This document shows positions 16,862 to 24,474 of a stretch of DNA of 64,000 nt, piece by piece. The position numbers and the translations under genes were made by a program. Source of the DNA: Lysinibacillus sp. KCTC 33748 (lineage in GTDB: Bacteria; Bacillota; Bacilli; Bacillales_A; Planococcaceae); contig NZ_MWSJ01000002.1 of assembly GCF_002237755.1 (NCBI RefSeq), positions 496,001 to 560,000 on the forward strand, in the 5' to 3' direction. The stretch's first letter is position 1, and each line of letters opens with the position of its first letter. The notes under the pieces were generated by a model, which did no database searches, was not told where the DNA came from, and saw only the letters and a program-made list of their open reading frames with translations.

Positions 16862-17446
16862 TTGAAAAAGAGTAGTACATATAATTATGTGTTAGCGGCA
16901 TTTGGTGCAGCGATTATTGCTGTTCTTGCACAAGTAACGATACCGTTACCACTTATTCCAATAACAGGACAAACATTAGCAGTAGGATTAGTCGTAACGA
17001 TTTTAGGAACAAAACTTGGAACGTTGTCAGTATTGATATATATTTTGCTTGGAGCGGCAGGTATTCCAGTATTTAGTGGTATGTCAGGAGGATTTGCGAT
17101 TTTAGTTGGCCCTACAGGTGGCTATATTGTCGGATTCCTTGTCACAGCAATCATTATGGGCTTATATTTAGATAAATTCGGAGTTACAATTTTCCATGCT
17201 ATTACTTCGAACATCATTGGGATGGTTGTGACATTGGCATTTGGAACGACTTGGTTAAAAATCGTTGGAGATTTAACTTGGACAGCTGCATTTATGGGTG
17301 GTGCGGCACCGTTTATTATAGTAGGTATTGTGAAAGCCATTATGGCAGGATGGTTTGGCGTAATTGTTCGTCGTCGCCTAGAGCGAGCACATTTAATTTC
17401 TTTCAACGTGGTCCAAACTCGTGCTGAACAGAGGAACTCAGTCTAA
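16862..17446 (+). CDS. bioY: Biotin transporter S component BioY
   Basis: A 194-residue membrane protein of the BioY family, the biotin-binding subunit of an ECF transporter. The family pattern is clear: TIPLPLIPITGQTLAVGL, GTKLGTLSVLIYILLGAAGIPVF, GPTGGYIVGF. TTG start behind GGGGAGGAAATTTAG. A BirA-type operator in the promoter confirms biotin control. Oddity: the last codons (encoding RNSV and the stop) lie inside a dispersed intergenic repeat that also occurs at 29608. The C-terminus has therefore been replaced or extended by repeat DNA. Core residues are unaffected. Confidence 0.93.
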   Translation: MKKSSTYNYVLAAFGAAIIAVLAQVTIPLPLIPITGQTLAVGLVVTILGTKLGTLSVLIYILLGAAGIPVFSGMSGGFAILVGPTGGYIVGFLVTAIIMGLYLDKFGVTIFHAITSNIIGMVVTLAFGTTWLKIVGDLTWTAAFMGGAAPFIIVGIVKAIMAGWFGVIVRRRLERAHLISFNVVQTRAEQRNSV

Positions 17447-17566
17447 GAACGCCACGTCCTGTGGCAATTTATCTGTGTGAAAGCGAAGCGACAGCGACAC
17501 ACGACTGAGTGACCAACATCACGTTGGCCCAATGCCTTCGGTCGCAATTATACCGAAGCATAATTG
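17424..17566. repeat. Dispersed intergenic repeat, copy overlapping bioY 3' end
   Basis: From CTGAACAGAGG (17424) to GTGAAAGCGAAGCGACAGC the sequence matches 29608-29680 almost base for base. The right end has CAATTATACC-GA-AGCATAATTG, a degenerate form of the palindrome closing the elements at 53061-53085 and 47681-47704. Confidence 0.8.
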
Positions 17567-17596
17567 ATTAGAACTGATTGCATAGGAGGAATTGTT

Positions 17597-19171
17597 TTGG
17601 CAACGTTATGGACAGGTGGAAAAATTTACACGATGGCACAAGTTGGCGAAACAGTTGAAGCAGTCCTAGTTAAAGAAGGAAAAATTGTGGCGACAGGCTC
17701 AGTAGAGAGCTTGTCGCCACAAGCTACTTCTATTAAACATTTACAAGGGAATGTGATGTATCCAGGCTTTGTCGATAGTCATTTACATATTATTGGATAC
17801 GGGGAAAAATTAAAGCATATTGATGTATCGAACGTCAGAAGTAAGGATGAGCTACTGGCCATTATTCGTGAAAGGATGCTGGAAGTTCCCGCAGATCAAT
17901 GGGTAATTGCGATAGGACTTAATGAGACACAGTTTGAAGTTCCTATTTTCCCAACATTATCGGAACTCGATGCTTTAGGGGAAGCACATTTAATAATTAA
18001 GCGTAGTTGCCATCATTTAATTTTGGCAAATTCCAAGGCAATGGCATTTGCAGGAATAACAAACGACACACCATCACCAGAAGGTGGCGTCATTGAAAAA
18101 GTAGATGGTCAGCTAACAGGTGTCTTAAAGGATGCAGCATTGTATATGATTGTTAACCATATGCCCCATATTACGCCTGAATATATCGAGGATGCGCTTG
18201 AGAAGGCGGTAATATCCTTGCAATCATATGGCTTAGTGGGTGGTCATTCTGAAGATTTAAGCTATTACGGGCCACCGATTCAACCAATAAATGCTTTTCG
18301 AAAGATTGTCGAGGCAAGGCAATCGTTTAAAGTTCATTTATTACAGCACCACACAGTATTTAAGGAAGTAACTAAGATGGAAGAAACATCTTCTCCGTAT
18401 TTAGAGTTTGGTGCAATGAAGATCTTTATCGATGGTGCCTTTGGAGGACGTACTGCAGCCTTACGAGAACCATACTGTGATGAGCCAGGCAATTACGGTA
18501 TGCTTGTCCATTCAACAGAACAATTAGAGCAATATGTTCAACTTGCACGACAGCATGGACAAACAGTGGCCGTGCATGCCATTGGGGATTTAGCCATCGA
18601 AACAATTTTAAACGTATTTGCTACCTATCCGCCCCAAGAAGGTCAATTAGATCGTGTTATTCATTGTAGCTTAGTGGATGAAGGGATAGTAGAAAAACTT
18701 GCTGCGTTGCCAGTCGCTGTGGATATGCAGCCGCAATTTGTGCAGGGCGAGTATACGGCAGAACTAGCTAGGCTAGGGGAGGAACGAACAAAAGGCTTGC
18801 ACCCATTAAAATCACTACTTGCTAGCGGATTAGTCGTTGCAGGTGGCAGTGATGCCCCGATTGAAGTACCAAACCCCTTACACGGAATATACGCGGCAGT
18901 CACAAGACGGAATTTTGGAGAATCTCATAACGGCTACGGACCAGAGGAGAAAATATCACGTTTTGAGGCAGTACAACTCTATACTGTAGGAGCTGCACAA
19001 ATAATAGCCCAAGACGATATTCGAGGTAAGATTGAAAAAGGCTATACAGCAGATTTCACTATATTAGAAGAGGATCTTTTTACGATAGCTATTGAAAATA
19101 TTCCACAAGTAAAAGTGGTATATACGGTTGTGGATGGCTGTATCGTTTATGAAAAACGCTGTAAAGGATAA
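17597..19171 (+). CDS. Amidohydrolase (YtcJ-like)
   Basis: A 524-residue metal-dependent amidohydrolase of the YtcJ/amidohydrolase_3 group. Metal ligands are visible in VDSHLH (beta1 HxH), QHHTVF, AVHAIGD and the terminal aspartate in GGSDAPIEVPNP. It should hydrolyse an amide, formamide or N-acyl substrate in the cytoplasm; substrate unknown. The frame opens at 17564, but AGGAGGAATTGTTT is placed for the TTG at 17597, where the beta-sandwich (ATLWTGGKIYTM) begins. It stands alone between a repeat element and a terminator that includes its stop codon. Confidence 0.9.
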   Translation: MATLWTGGKIYTMAQVGETVEAVLVKEGKIVATGSVESLSPQATSIKHLQGNVMYPGFVDSHLHIIGYGEKLKHIDVSNVRSKDELLAIIRERMLEVPADQWVIAIGLNETQFEVPIFPTLSELDALGEAHLIIKRSCHHLILANSKAMAFAGITNDTPSPEGGVIEKVDGQLTGVLKDAALYMIVNHMPHITPEYIEDALEKAVISLQSYGLVGGHSEDLSYYGPPIQPINAFRKIVEARQSFKVHLLQHHTVFKEVTKMEETSSPYLEFGAMKIFIDGAFGGRTAALREPYCDEPGNYGMLVHSTEQLEQYVQLARQHGQTVAVHAIGDLAIETILNVFATYPPQEGQLDRVIHCSLVDEGIVEKLAALPVAVDMQPQFVQGEYTAELARLGEERTKGLHPLKSLLASGLVVAGGSDAPIEVPNPLHGIYAAVTRRNFGESHNGYGPEEKISRFEAVQLYTVGAAQIIAQDDIRGKIEKGYTADFTILEEDLFTIAIENIPQVKVVYTVVDGCIVYEKRCKG

Positions 19172-19189
19172 ACTTTACAGCGTTTTTTC
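19152..19189 (+). terminator. Terminator of the amidohydrolase gene
   Basis: Perfect 15-bp stem AAAAACGCTGTAAAG / CTTTACAGCGTTTTT with a 6-base loop containing the stop codon, then TTC. Confidence 0.9.
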
Positions 19190-19213
19190 ATTTAACAAAT
19201 ATTTTTTTAAGCG

Positions 19214-19432
19214 CTATTGTTTTTCTGATAAGTTTTCCACTCGATGCTCTAACGCTTTCACCCGTGTTGTTAAATCGTCCACTTTTTGTTGAAGTGTTTC
19301 TTCAGGAGGTAGAGGAGCTGTCGATTTCATTTTTTTAATCATATTAATCATCACGAAAAATATGGCGAGGAAACATACAAGAAGTACAGTTGTACTAATA
19401 AGATCTCTAAAGTTAAAAATCGTATGTATCAT
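19214..19432 (-). CDS. Small membrane protein with coiled-coil tail (DUF4083-like)
   Basis: A 72-residue protein: one transmembrane helix (about 12-32), then a heptad-rich coiled coil (LQQKVDDLTTRVKALEHRVENL). The layout resembles small DUF4083-type Bacillus proteins, but the match is by shape only. GGGGGCTAATAATT precedes the ATG at 19430-19432. It probably oligomerises at the membrane. Monocistronic, convergent with the amidohydrolase gene. Confidence 0.65.
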   Translation of the reverse strand: MIHTIFNFRDLISTTVLLVCFLAIFFVMINMIKKMKSTAPLPPEETLQQKVDDLTTRVKALEHRVENLSEKQ

Positions 19433-19690
19433 AATTATTAGCCCCCTTAAATTGTATCGATTTTATTATTTACTGAGTGACATACAAAAAAGTTTCAAAA
19501 AAATTTTTAGACACTACTATAAATACAGAAATCTTATCATTTTTACTCGCATATTATATGGGACAAATTGTATTTCAAGAGCTCAAGTAATTTAACATAA
19601 ATGGCTTTACATATCCTGTAAGGAAGAGTTTATAAAAATCGTAAAGATGCTTAAGATAGGGGATACGATAGGTATGACTGGGGTGAGTAA

Positions 19691-21463
19691 ATGCACAAAA
19701 CAGGACAAGTGATGCGCCAAGCCGTCTACAATATTTATAAGTATCGCTTTGATTATATACAAGTTTTCGCACTGATTAAATTATTTCAGTTTTTATTAAT
19801 TGTTCCAGTAACAGCTATCGTATTTAAGCTAATGCTACGAGTTACCGGGTACACACAAATAACTGAGCAAAATATTCAAAGTTTTGTGGGGCATCCCTTT
19901 GTCATCTTGATGATCATTCTTTTGATAATGCTCATTTTGCTATTTATTTATTATGAAATGGGCTTTCTTTTTATAATGGCCTTTCATCAACAAAGAGGTA
20001 CTCGCTATCGATTTCAACACATGTGGCAGCAACTCAATCGTAAGATGCTTTCCTTTTTTAGTATTCAAGTCATTTTTTTAATTATTTATATTGCACTTTT
20101 ATTGCCATTAACTTCATTGATACTTCCGCTAACATTCACACAAACCTTTTCCCTTCCACATATTTTGACAGATGATATCATGAGCAGTCGTTCTGGTCGT
20201 TTATTCTATGCGGCTATAACAATATTTTTAGTTATAGTAGGGATACGTAGCATTTTGACAATGCCGATTTTTACAATCCAGCCAAAAATATCATTACTTC
20301 GTTCATTCATACAAAGCTGGCGCTTTTCAAAGCGCGGCTTGTTGGGCCTCCTTGGATTAATATTCATGCTTATTATAGTTCATTTACTTGTGATGCTTGG
20401 CATTACGATAATAAGTACTTTTCCATTATATTTGTTGGAGCGTTTGATTCCGAGCACCGCACTTGTAACAGCAGCGATTACTCTTGCTTTTTTAGAAATG
20501 GTGTTTGGAGTGTTATTTAGTTTACTGCAAGCAATGATTTCACAAGTAATGGTGGCGATTACCTATAAAACGCCTATTTTAGGTAGATCACGATTTACAC
20601 CGAAATTTAGAAAAAGAAACTATAAGCCGTTAACTTTCATCATTTTGGTTGTTTTCATCGCATTAAGTGTGATGAATGGTATTTCATTAGAGAAAAGTGT
20701 CTATGCACAAGATACAAAAATTATTGCACATCGGGGCTACACGAAGGGAAATGTGGAAAATACGATCAGCGGCCTTGTCAGTGCAGCAAGTTCGGGTGCA
20801 GATTTAATCGAGATCGATATTCAACAAACCGTTGATGGACAATTCGTAGTATTTCATGATCAAACATTAAGAAGACTCACAGGTAAAAATGGTGTTATCG
20901 CCAATATGACGCTCGGTGAATTGAAGACGTTAACAATTCATGCTAATGGCTTTAACGACAAAATTTCTTCATTGGATGATTTTATTGAAATAGCAAAAGC
21001 CCTAAATGTATCCTTACTAATTGAACTAAAAGTACATGGTAAAGAAACAGAAGACGTATTGCCCAAGTTAGTAAAAAAACTAAAAGCTTACAAAGTCCTT
21101 GATAAGTATTATGTGCAATCTTCAGATCCACAAATGATGTCACAAATAAAAAAATTGGCACCGAACTTACGTGTTGGAGTTGTCTATGCATTAAATATCG
21201 GGCCGATGGATGAAACCGTTGATTTCATTTCACTAGAGGAAGCATGGGTAACAGACCAGCTAATCTCAGAGATGAAGCAGCAAAAAATTGACTTGTTCGT
21301 ATGGACATTGAATAATAATCGGTCATTACATGATTTTATTCGGAAAAATGTCAATGGAGTCATAACCGATCTCCCCGATATGGCTTTGGATATACGAACA
21401 AAGCAAAATGAACGTGAATACTTTTTACAGCGAATACTCAACCTACTTCAATTCATGTATTAA
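19691..21463 (+). CDS. Membrane glycerophosphodiester phosphodiesterase
   Basis: A 590-residue protein. Residues about 1-335 form a multi-helix membrane domain of the GPDPase membrane type. Residues about 345-575 form the catalytic GDPD barrel, facing outward, with IIAHRGYTKGNVENT, EIDIQQTVDGQFVVFHDQTL and the LLIELKVHG metal ligand. The expected reaction is hydrolysis of glycerophosphodiesters (deacylated lipid or teichoic acid backbone) to glycerol-3-phosphate. Start ATG after GGGGTGAGTAA. A GC-rich tandem array lies between the stop codon and the terminator, so the mRNA should carry it as a structured 3' untranslated region. Confidence 0.9.
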   Translation: MHKTGQVMRQAVYNIYKYRFDYIQVFALIKLFQFLLIVPVTAIVFKLMLRVTGYTQITEQNIQSFVGHPFVILMIILLIMLILLFIYYEMGFLFIMAFHQQRGTRYRFQHMWQQLNRKMLSFFSIQVIFLIIYIALLLPLTSLILPLTFTQTFSLPHILTDDIMSSRSGRLFYAAITIFLVIVGIRSILTMPIFTIQPKISLLRSFIQSWRFSKRGLLGLLGLIFMLIIVHLLVMLGITIISTFPLYLLERLIPSTALVTAAITLAFLEMVFGVLFSLLQAMISQVMVAITYKTPILGRSRFTPKFRKRNYKPLTFIILVVFIALSVMNGISLEKSVYAQDTKIIAHRGYTKGNVENTISGLVSAASSGADLIEIDIQQTVDGQFVVFHDQTLRRLTGKNGVIANMTLGELKTLTIHANGFNDKISSLDDFIEIAKALNVSLLIELKVHGKETEDVLPKLVKKLKAYKVLDKYYVQSSDPQMMSQIKKLAPNLRVGVVYALNIGPMDETVDFISLEEAWVTDQLISEMKQQKIDLFVWTLNNNRSLHDFIRKNVNGVITDLPDMALDIRTKQNEREYFLQRILNLLQFMY

Positions 21464-21499
21464 ATCTGTATGGAATGCGTGTAATACTAGATTAAAAGA

Positions 21500-21789
21500 A
21501 ATACCCGCGGAGGGAAGAATACCGCGAAAGGAAGGCGAATATCCGCGCGAGGGGGAAATACCCGCGGAAGGAAAGCGAATACCCGCGGAAGGGGAGCAAA
21601 TACCCGCGCGAGGGAAGAATACCCGCGGAAGGAAGGCGAATACCCGCGCGAGGGAAGAATACCCGCGGAAGGGGAGCGAATATCCGCGGAAGGAAATACC
21701 CGCGGAAGAAAGGCGAATACCCGCGCGAGGGGGAAATACCTGCGGAAGAAGAAAAATACCCGCGCGAAGCAAGGAAATATCCGCAAATC
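21500..21789. repeat. GC-rich degenerate tandem array, about 15 units of 14-21 bp
   Basis: Units start AATACCCGCG (or AATATCCGCG) and continue GAAGGAAGGCG, CGAGGGAAG or GAAGGGGAGCG. Most units are 18, 19 or 21 bp. Units of the CCGCGG type alternate irregularly with units of the CGCGCG type. Because lengths are often multiples of three, long open frames appear on both strands, but they encode only low-complexity peptides and lack ribosome sites. The block is strikingly G+C-rich in an AT-rich genome. It lies 37 bases past the GDPD stop codon and ends 18 bases before the terminator. Confidence 0.9.
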
Positions 21790-21807
21790 AATACAAACAA
21801 TATAAGT

Positions 21808-21850
21808 AAAAGCCGAGATTCTTCGTTGTAAAAGAATCTCGGCTTTTTTA
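21808..21850 (+). terminator. Terminator after the tandem array
   Basis: AAAGCCGAGATTCTT / AAGAATCTCGGCTTT, a perfect 15-bp stem with an 8-base loop, then TTTT. Confidence 0.92.
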
Positions 21851-21942
21851 GCGTTCCTCTAAAAAAGTTGGCAAGGCTGTAACCTTTTTCTTTTATAATC
21901 GACTACTTCTATGAATTCGTGAAATGAAGGAGATGCTTTTTT

Positions 21943-22875
21943 ATGAAAATGAAGAAAGTCGTACCATTTGCCATGTCAGCATTATTAATCGGGGGCGCTG
22001 TAGTAGCTCCAACCGCATCAGCAAACGAAGGAGAAGCAGTTGTGACGAATGCTACTGATAATAAGGAGCAAAATCCAGAAGTTCAACCAACTTTTATTAA
22101 AATAGCTGGAACAATTGAGAGTGTTGAAAAGCGTGAGGATGCAACCTATTACACTGTGAAAGAGAACGAAAATACAAATGTTTTTGTCGTAAATGACGAG
22201 ACACTAGTTTTCGATAATATAGGTAAAGAAGTTAAACTACAAAAGGGTGATCAAGTAACAGCTTACACGTATGCAAATAAGCCAATGCTTATGATCTATC
22301 CACCACAATATAACCCAGAAGTAATTATTGTTGAAACAAAAGAAATGGGAATTGTAGAAGTAGATTATTTCAATAAAGAGTTGGTGAATACTGATAACAC
22401 GTTAAAGCTAAATGTTGGCAAAGAAACAGAATTACTTAGCCTATCTGGTAAAAAAGTAAAAGCTAAAGATTTAGCAGAGCAACATTTACTAGTGTTCTAC
22501 ACAATTACAACAATGAGTATTCCAGCACAAACTCCACCTTCAAAAGTTGTCGTTTTAGATACGATTGCACAGGAACAAGGTGAAGTAGATCCGTCAAAAG
22601 CTGCTGTACAAGAAATTATTAACAATGACTTTTATGAGGTTGAAGGTACTAAAATGGTACCATTACGTTTAATTGCCGAAGAGTTAGGCTTTAAAGTAGA
22701 ATCAACAGGAAAAGGCGCTATTATCTCTAAAGGCGCAGTATCTTATACAATTACACGTGGTCAAAAAGAATATGGCTATAATAAAGCACTTCGTTATTTT
22801 AAGGTAGCACCAGCTTTATTAGAACCAGCGAAAACATATGTACCAGTTGAATTTGTCGAAGAATTAATGGAATAA
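21943..22875 (+). CDS. Secreted protein with copper-amine-oxidase-N-like (stalk) domain
   Basis: A 310-residue exported protein. Signal peptide about 1-28 (cleavage after ASA, before NEG). The N-terminal half (about 45-205) contains beta strands of an OB-like fold (KIAGTIESVEKREDATYYTVKENENT). The C-terminal 90 residues (KMVPLRLIAEELGFKVE ... YVPVEFVEEL) are the copper amine oxidase N-terminal/stalk-type domain, used in Bacillales as a cell-surface module. Despite the domain name, it has no amine oxidase activity. GAAGGAGATGC precedes the ATG. No partner gene; it ends at a terminator. Confidence 0.85.
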   Translation: MKMKKVVPFAMSALLIGGAVVAPTASANEGEAVVTNATDNKEQNPEVQPTFIKIAGTIESVEKREDATYYTVKENENTNVFVVNDETLVFDNIGKEVKLQKGDQVTAYTYANKPMLMIYPPQYNPEVIIVETKEMGIVEVDYFNKELVNTDNTLKLNVGKETELLSLSGKKVKAKDLAEQHLLVFYTITTMSIPAQTPPSKVVVLDTIAQEQGEVDPSKAAVQEIINNDFYEVEGTKMVPLRLIAEELGFKVESTGKGAIISKGAVSYTITRGQKEYGYNKALRYFKVAPALLEPAKTYVPVEFVEELME

Positions 22876-22887
22876 AATGTTGTATTA

Positions 22888-22925
22888 CCCCCTTCATGGC
22901 ATCGTGCTGTGGAGGGGGGTTTATT
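22888..22925 (+). terminator. Terminator of the stalk-domain gene
   Basis: ACCCCCTTCA / TGGAGGGGGGT stem (one G-U pair) followed by TTATTTT. Confidence 0.75.
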
Positions 22926-22962
22926 TTAACTTAGTATATGCTTTAGAAAGGATGCGGCTCAT

Positions 22963-23030
22963 CGGACGCTCTCAAGAAAGTATATAGTCGGAACGGAAAT
23001 CAGCCACACGCTATGGTGATGCGCTATTCA
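22963..23030. repeat. Dispersed intergenic repeat, second copy of the CGGAACGGAAATCA family
   Basis: GAAAGTA-TAG-CGGAACGGAAATCA-CCACA followed by TATG-TGATG matches 11780-11830. No gene lies in this 230-base gap (22876-23109) apart from this element and the terminator. Confidence 0.7.
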
Positions 23031-23109
23031 TCCCTCATAATTCTCTTTAAATGGAAAATAAATTTATGTACAATTAGATAATTAAAGTCAGATTCTAAAG
23101 GAGCACTAT

Positions 23110-23643
23110 ATGAAGCAGGCATTAATTATCGTGGATATGCAGGAAGCATTCTTTTTGGATAGTGAAAACTATTTATTTGATTATGAAAAAGTGTTAGATA
23201 ATATTAATATGTTAATAACTTGGGGACGTAATAGTGAAGTTCCTATTATTTTCATCCAACATACGGATTCAAATAAGGATGACGAATTTGCATTTGGTAA
23301 GCCAGGCTGGGATCTATATCATGGGCTTCTGCGACAAACTGAAGATAAAGTGATTCAAAAAACAACTTGGGATGCATTCTATCAAACGGAATTAGCGCAA
23401 TACTTACAAGAACAACAAATTGAGCAGCTTATTTTCGCTGGTGCTCAAACAGAATTTTGCCTTGATACGACCATTCGCAATGCTTACAGCCATGGATACC
23501 ATCATAATATTTTAGTTGAAGGTGCACATACCACACTACATAGTCGTGTATTAAATGCAGAGCAAATTATTAAGCACCACGAGTCCGTATGGCACAATCG
23601 ATTCGTGAAAATTCAGCCAATTACTTTTTTTAAAACTACGTAA
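23110..23643 (+). CDS. Isochorismatase family cysteine hydrolase
   Basis: A 177-residue cysteine hydrolase. The triad is visible: D9 in IIVDMQ, K84 in QKTTWDAF, C117 in AGAQTEFCLDTT. The usual cis-peptide before the cysteine loop is also in place. Family members hydrolyse isochorismate, nicotinamide or ureido compounds; I cannot choose between them. AAAGGAGCACTAT precedes the ATG. A GNAT acetyltransferase follows after 14 bases, so the two form an operon ending at a clear terminator. Confidence 0.9.
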   Translation: MKQALIIVDMQEAFFLDSENYLFDYEKVLDNINMLITWGRNSEVPIIFIQHTDSNKDDEFAFGKPGWDLYHGLLRQTEDKVIQKTTWDAFYQTELAQYLQEQQIEQLIFAGAQTEFCLDTTIRNAYSHGYHHNILVEGAHTTLHSRVLNAEQIIKHHESVWHNRFVKIQPITFFKTT

Positions 23644-23657
23644 AAGAGGTTTCAATA

Positions 23658-24203
23658 ATGCTCATAAACAGTCAAAAATTTATTGTCAATGAACTTCATT
23701 ATATTATTAGATCTGCCAATCTCGAAGATGCCCAAGCATTATCAGCTTTAAGGCTACAACTTGATGGAGAAACGGAAAACTTCGATAGAGAACAAGGGGA
23801 AGGCTTTATCGATACGATAGGTTTTGAAGCGATTATTAAGGAAGACACTGAAAGTCCAAGAAATTTGTGTTTAGTGGCAGTAGTCGATAATCGCATTGTC
23901 GGATTTTCAAGATGTGCGGGATCACCATTAAAAAGAATTGCTCATAAAGTAGAATTTGGTGTAGGTGTATTGAAGGAGTTTTGGCGCTATGGAATAGGCA
24001 AAAATTTTTTAAATATTTCGATAGAATGGGCTGACGCTAATGATATTAAAAAAATGTCTTTACATGTTATAGAGACAAATGACAAAGCAATTTTGCTCTA
24101 TAAGAAACTTGGCTTTGAAGTTGAAGGCGTTTTAAAAAATGATAAACTCCTTTCAGATGGCAACTATTATAATACGATTGTCATGGGAAGAATTAAGGCA
24201 TAA
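23658..24203 (+). CDS. GNAT family N-acetyltransferase
   Basis: A 181-residue acetyltransferase. Acetyl-CoA binding motif A is seen as FGVGVLKEFWRYGIGKNFLNIS, followed by the typical MSLHVIETNDKAILLYKKLGFEVEG. The fold is complete. The N-terminal 18 residues precede the beta1 strand (YIIRSANLEDA), so a later start is possible, but GAGGTTTCAATA is near the ATG at 23658. The substrate is unknown. Second gene of the isochorismatase-GNAT operon. Confidence 0.88.
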   Translation: MLINSQKFIVNELHYIIRSANLEDAQALSALRLQLDGETENFDREQGEGFIDTIGFEAIIKEDTESPRNLCLVAVVDNRIVGFSRCAGSPLKRIAHKVEFGVGVLKEFWRYGIGKNFLNISIEWADANDIKKMSLHVIETNDKAILLYKKLGFEVEGVLKNDKLLSDGNYYNTIVMGRIKA

Positions 24204-24217
24204 TTATACTATAAACT

Positions 24218-24252
24218 CAGCTAAGCAAATAGGTGCTTAGCTGTTTTTTTTT
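24218..24252 (+). terminator. Terminator of the isochorismatase-GNAT operon
   Basis: CAGCTAAGCA / TGCTTAGCTG with a 6-base loop, then nine T. Confidence 0.92.
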
Positions 24253-24474
24253 ACAACAAAAACAATTTGCTATGGCAAGATGAAAGGCAGTCTAAATGGT
24301 GGTCTTCAGAAGAGAACTAAAAATAGTTTGATTAGCATAAATAATACTTAGAGTAGAAAACATTATATATTTTTTGCTGAAAATAACTTATCTATAAAAA
24401 TGCCGTTATTTACAATCACTTCACTGAATTTTCTGATTATAATTAAAGAGAACAAATTATAAGGGGTTGATACA

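Noticed and set aside
21500-21789. CRISPR array
   Set aside because: Units are contiguous and degenerate with no spacers, and no cas genes are near.
21443-21800. Long open frames on both strands inside the GC-rich array (repeated FRGYS/ARVFA or IPAEG peptides)
   Set aside because: They arise because unit lengths are near multiples of three, no frame has a ribosome site, and the composition is pure repeat.
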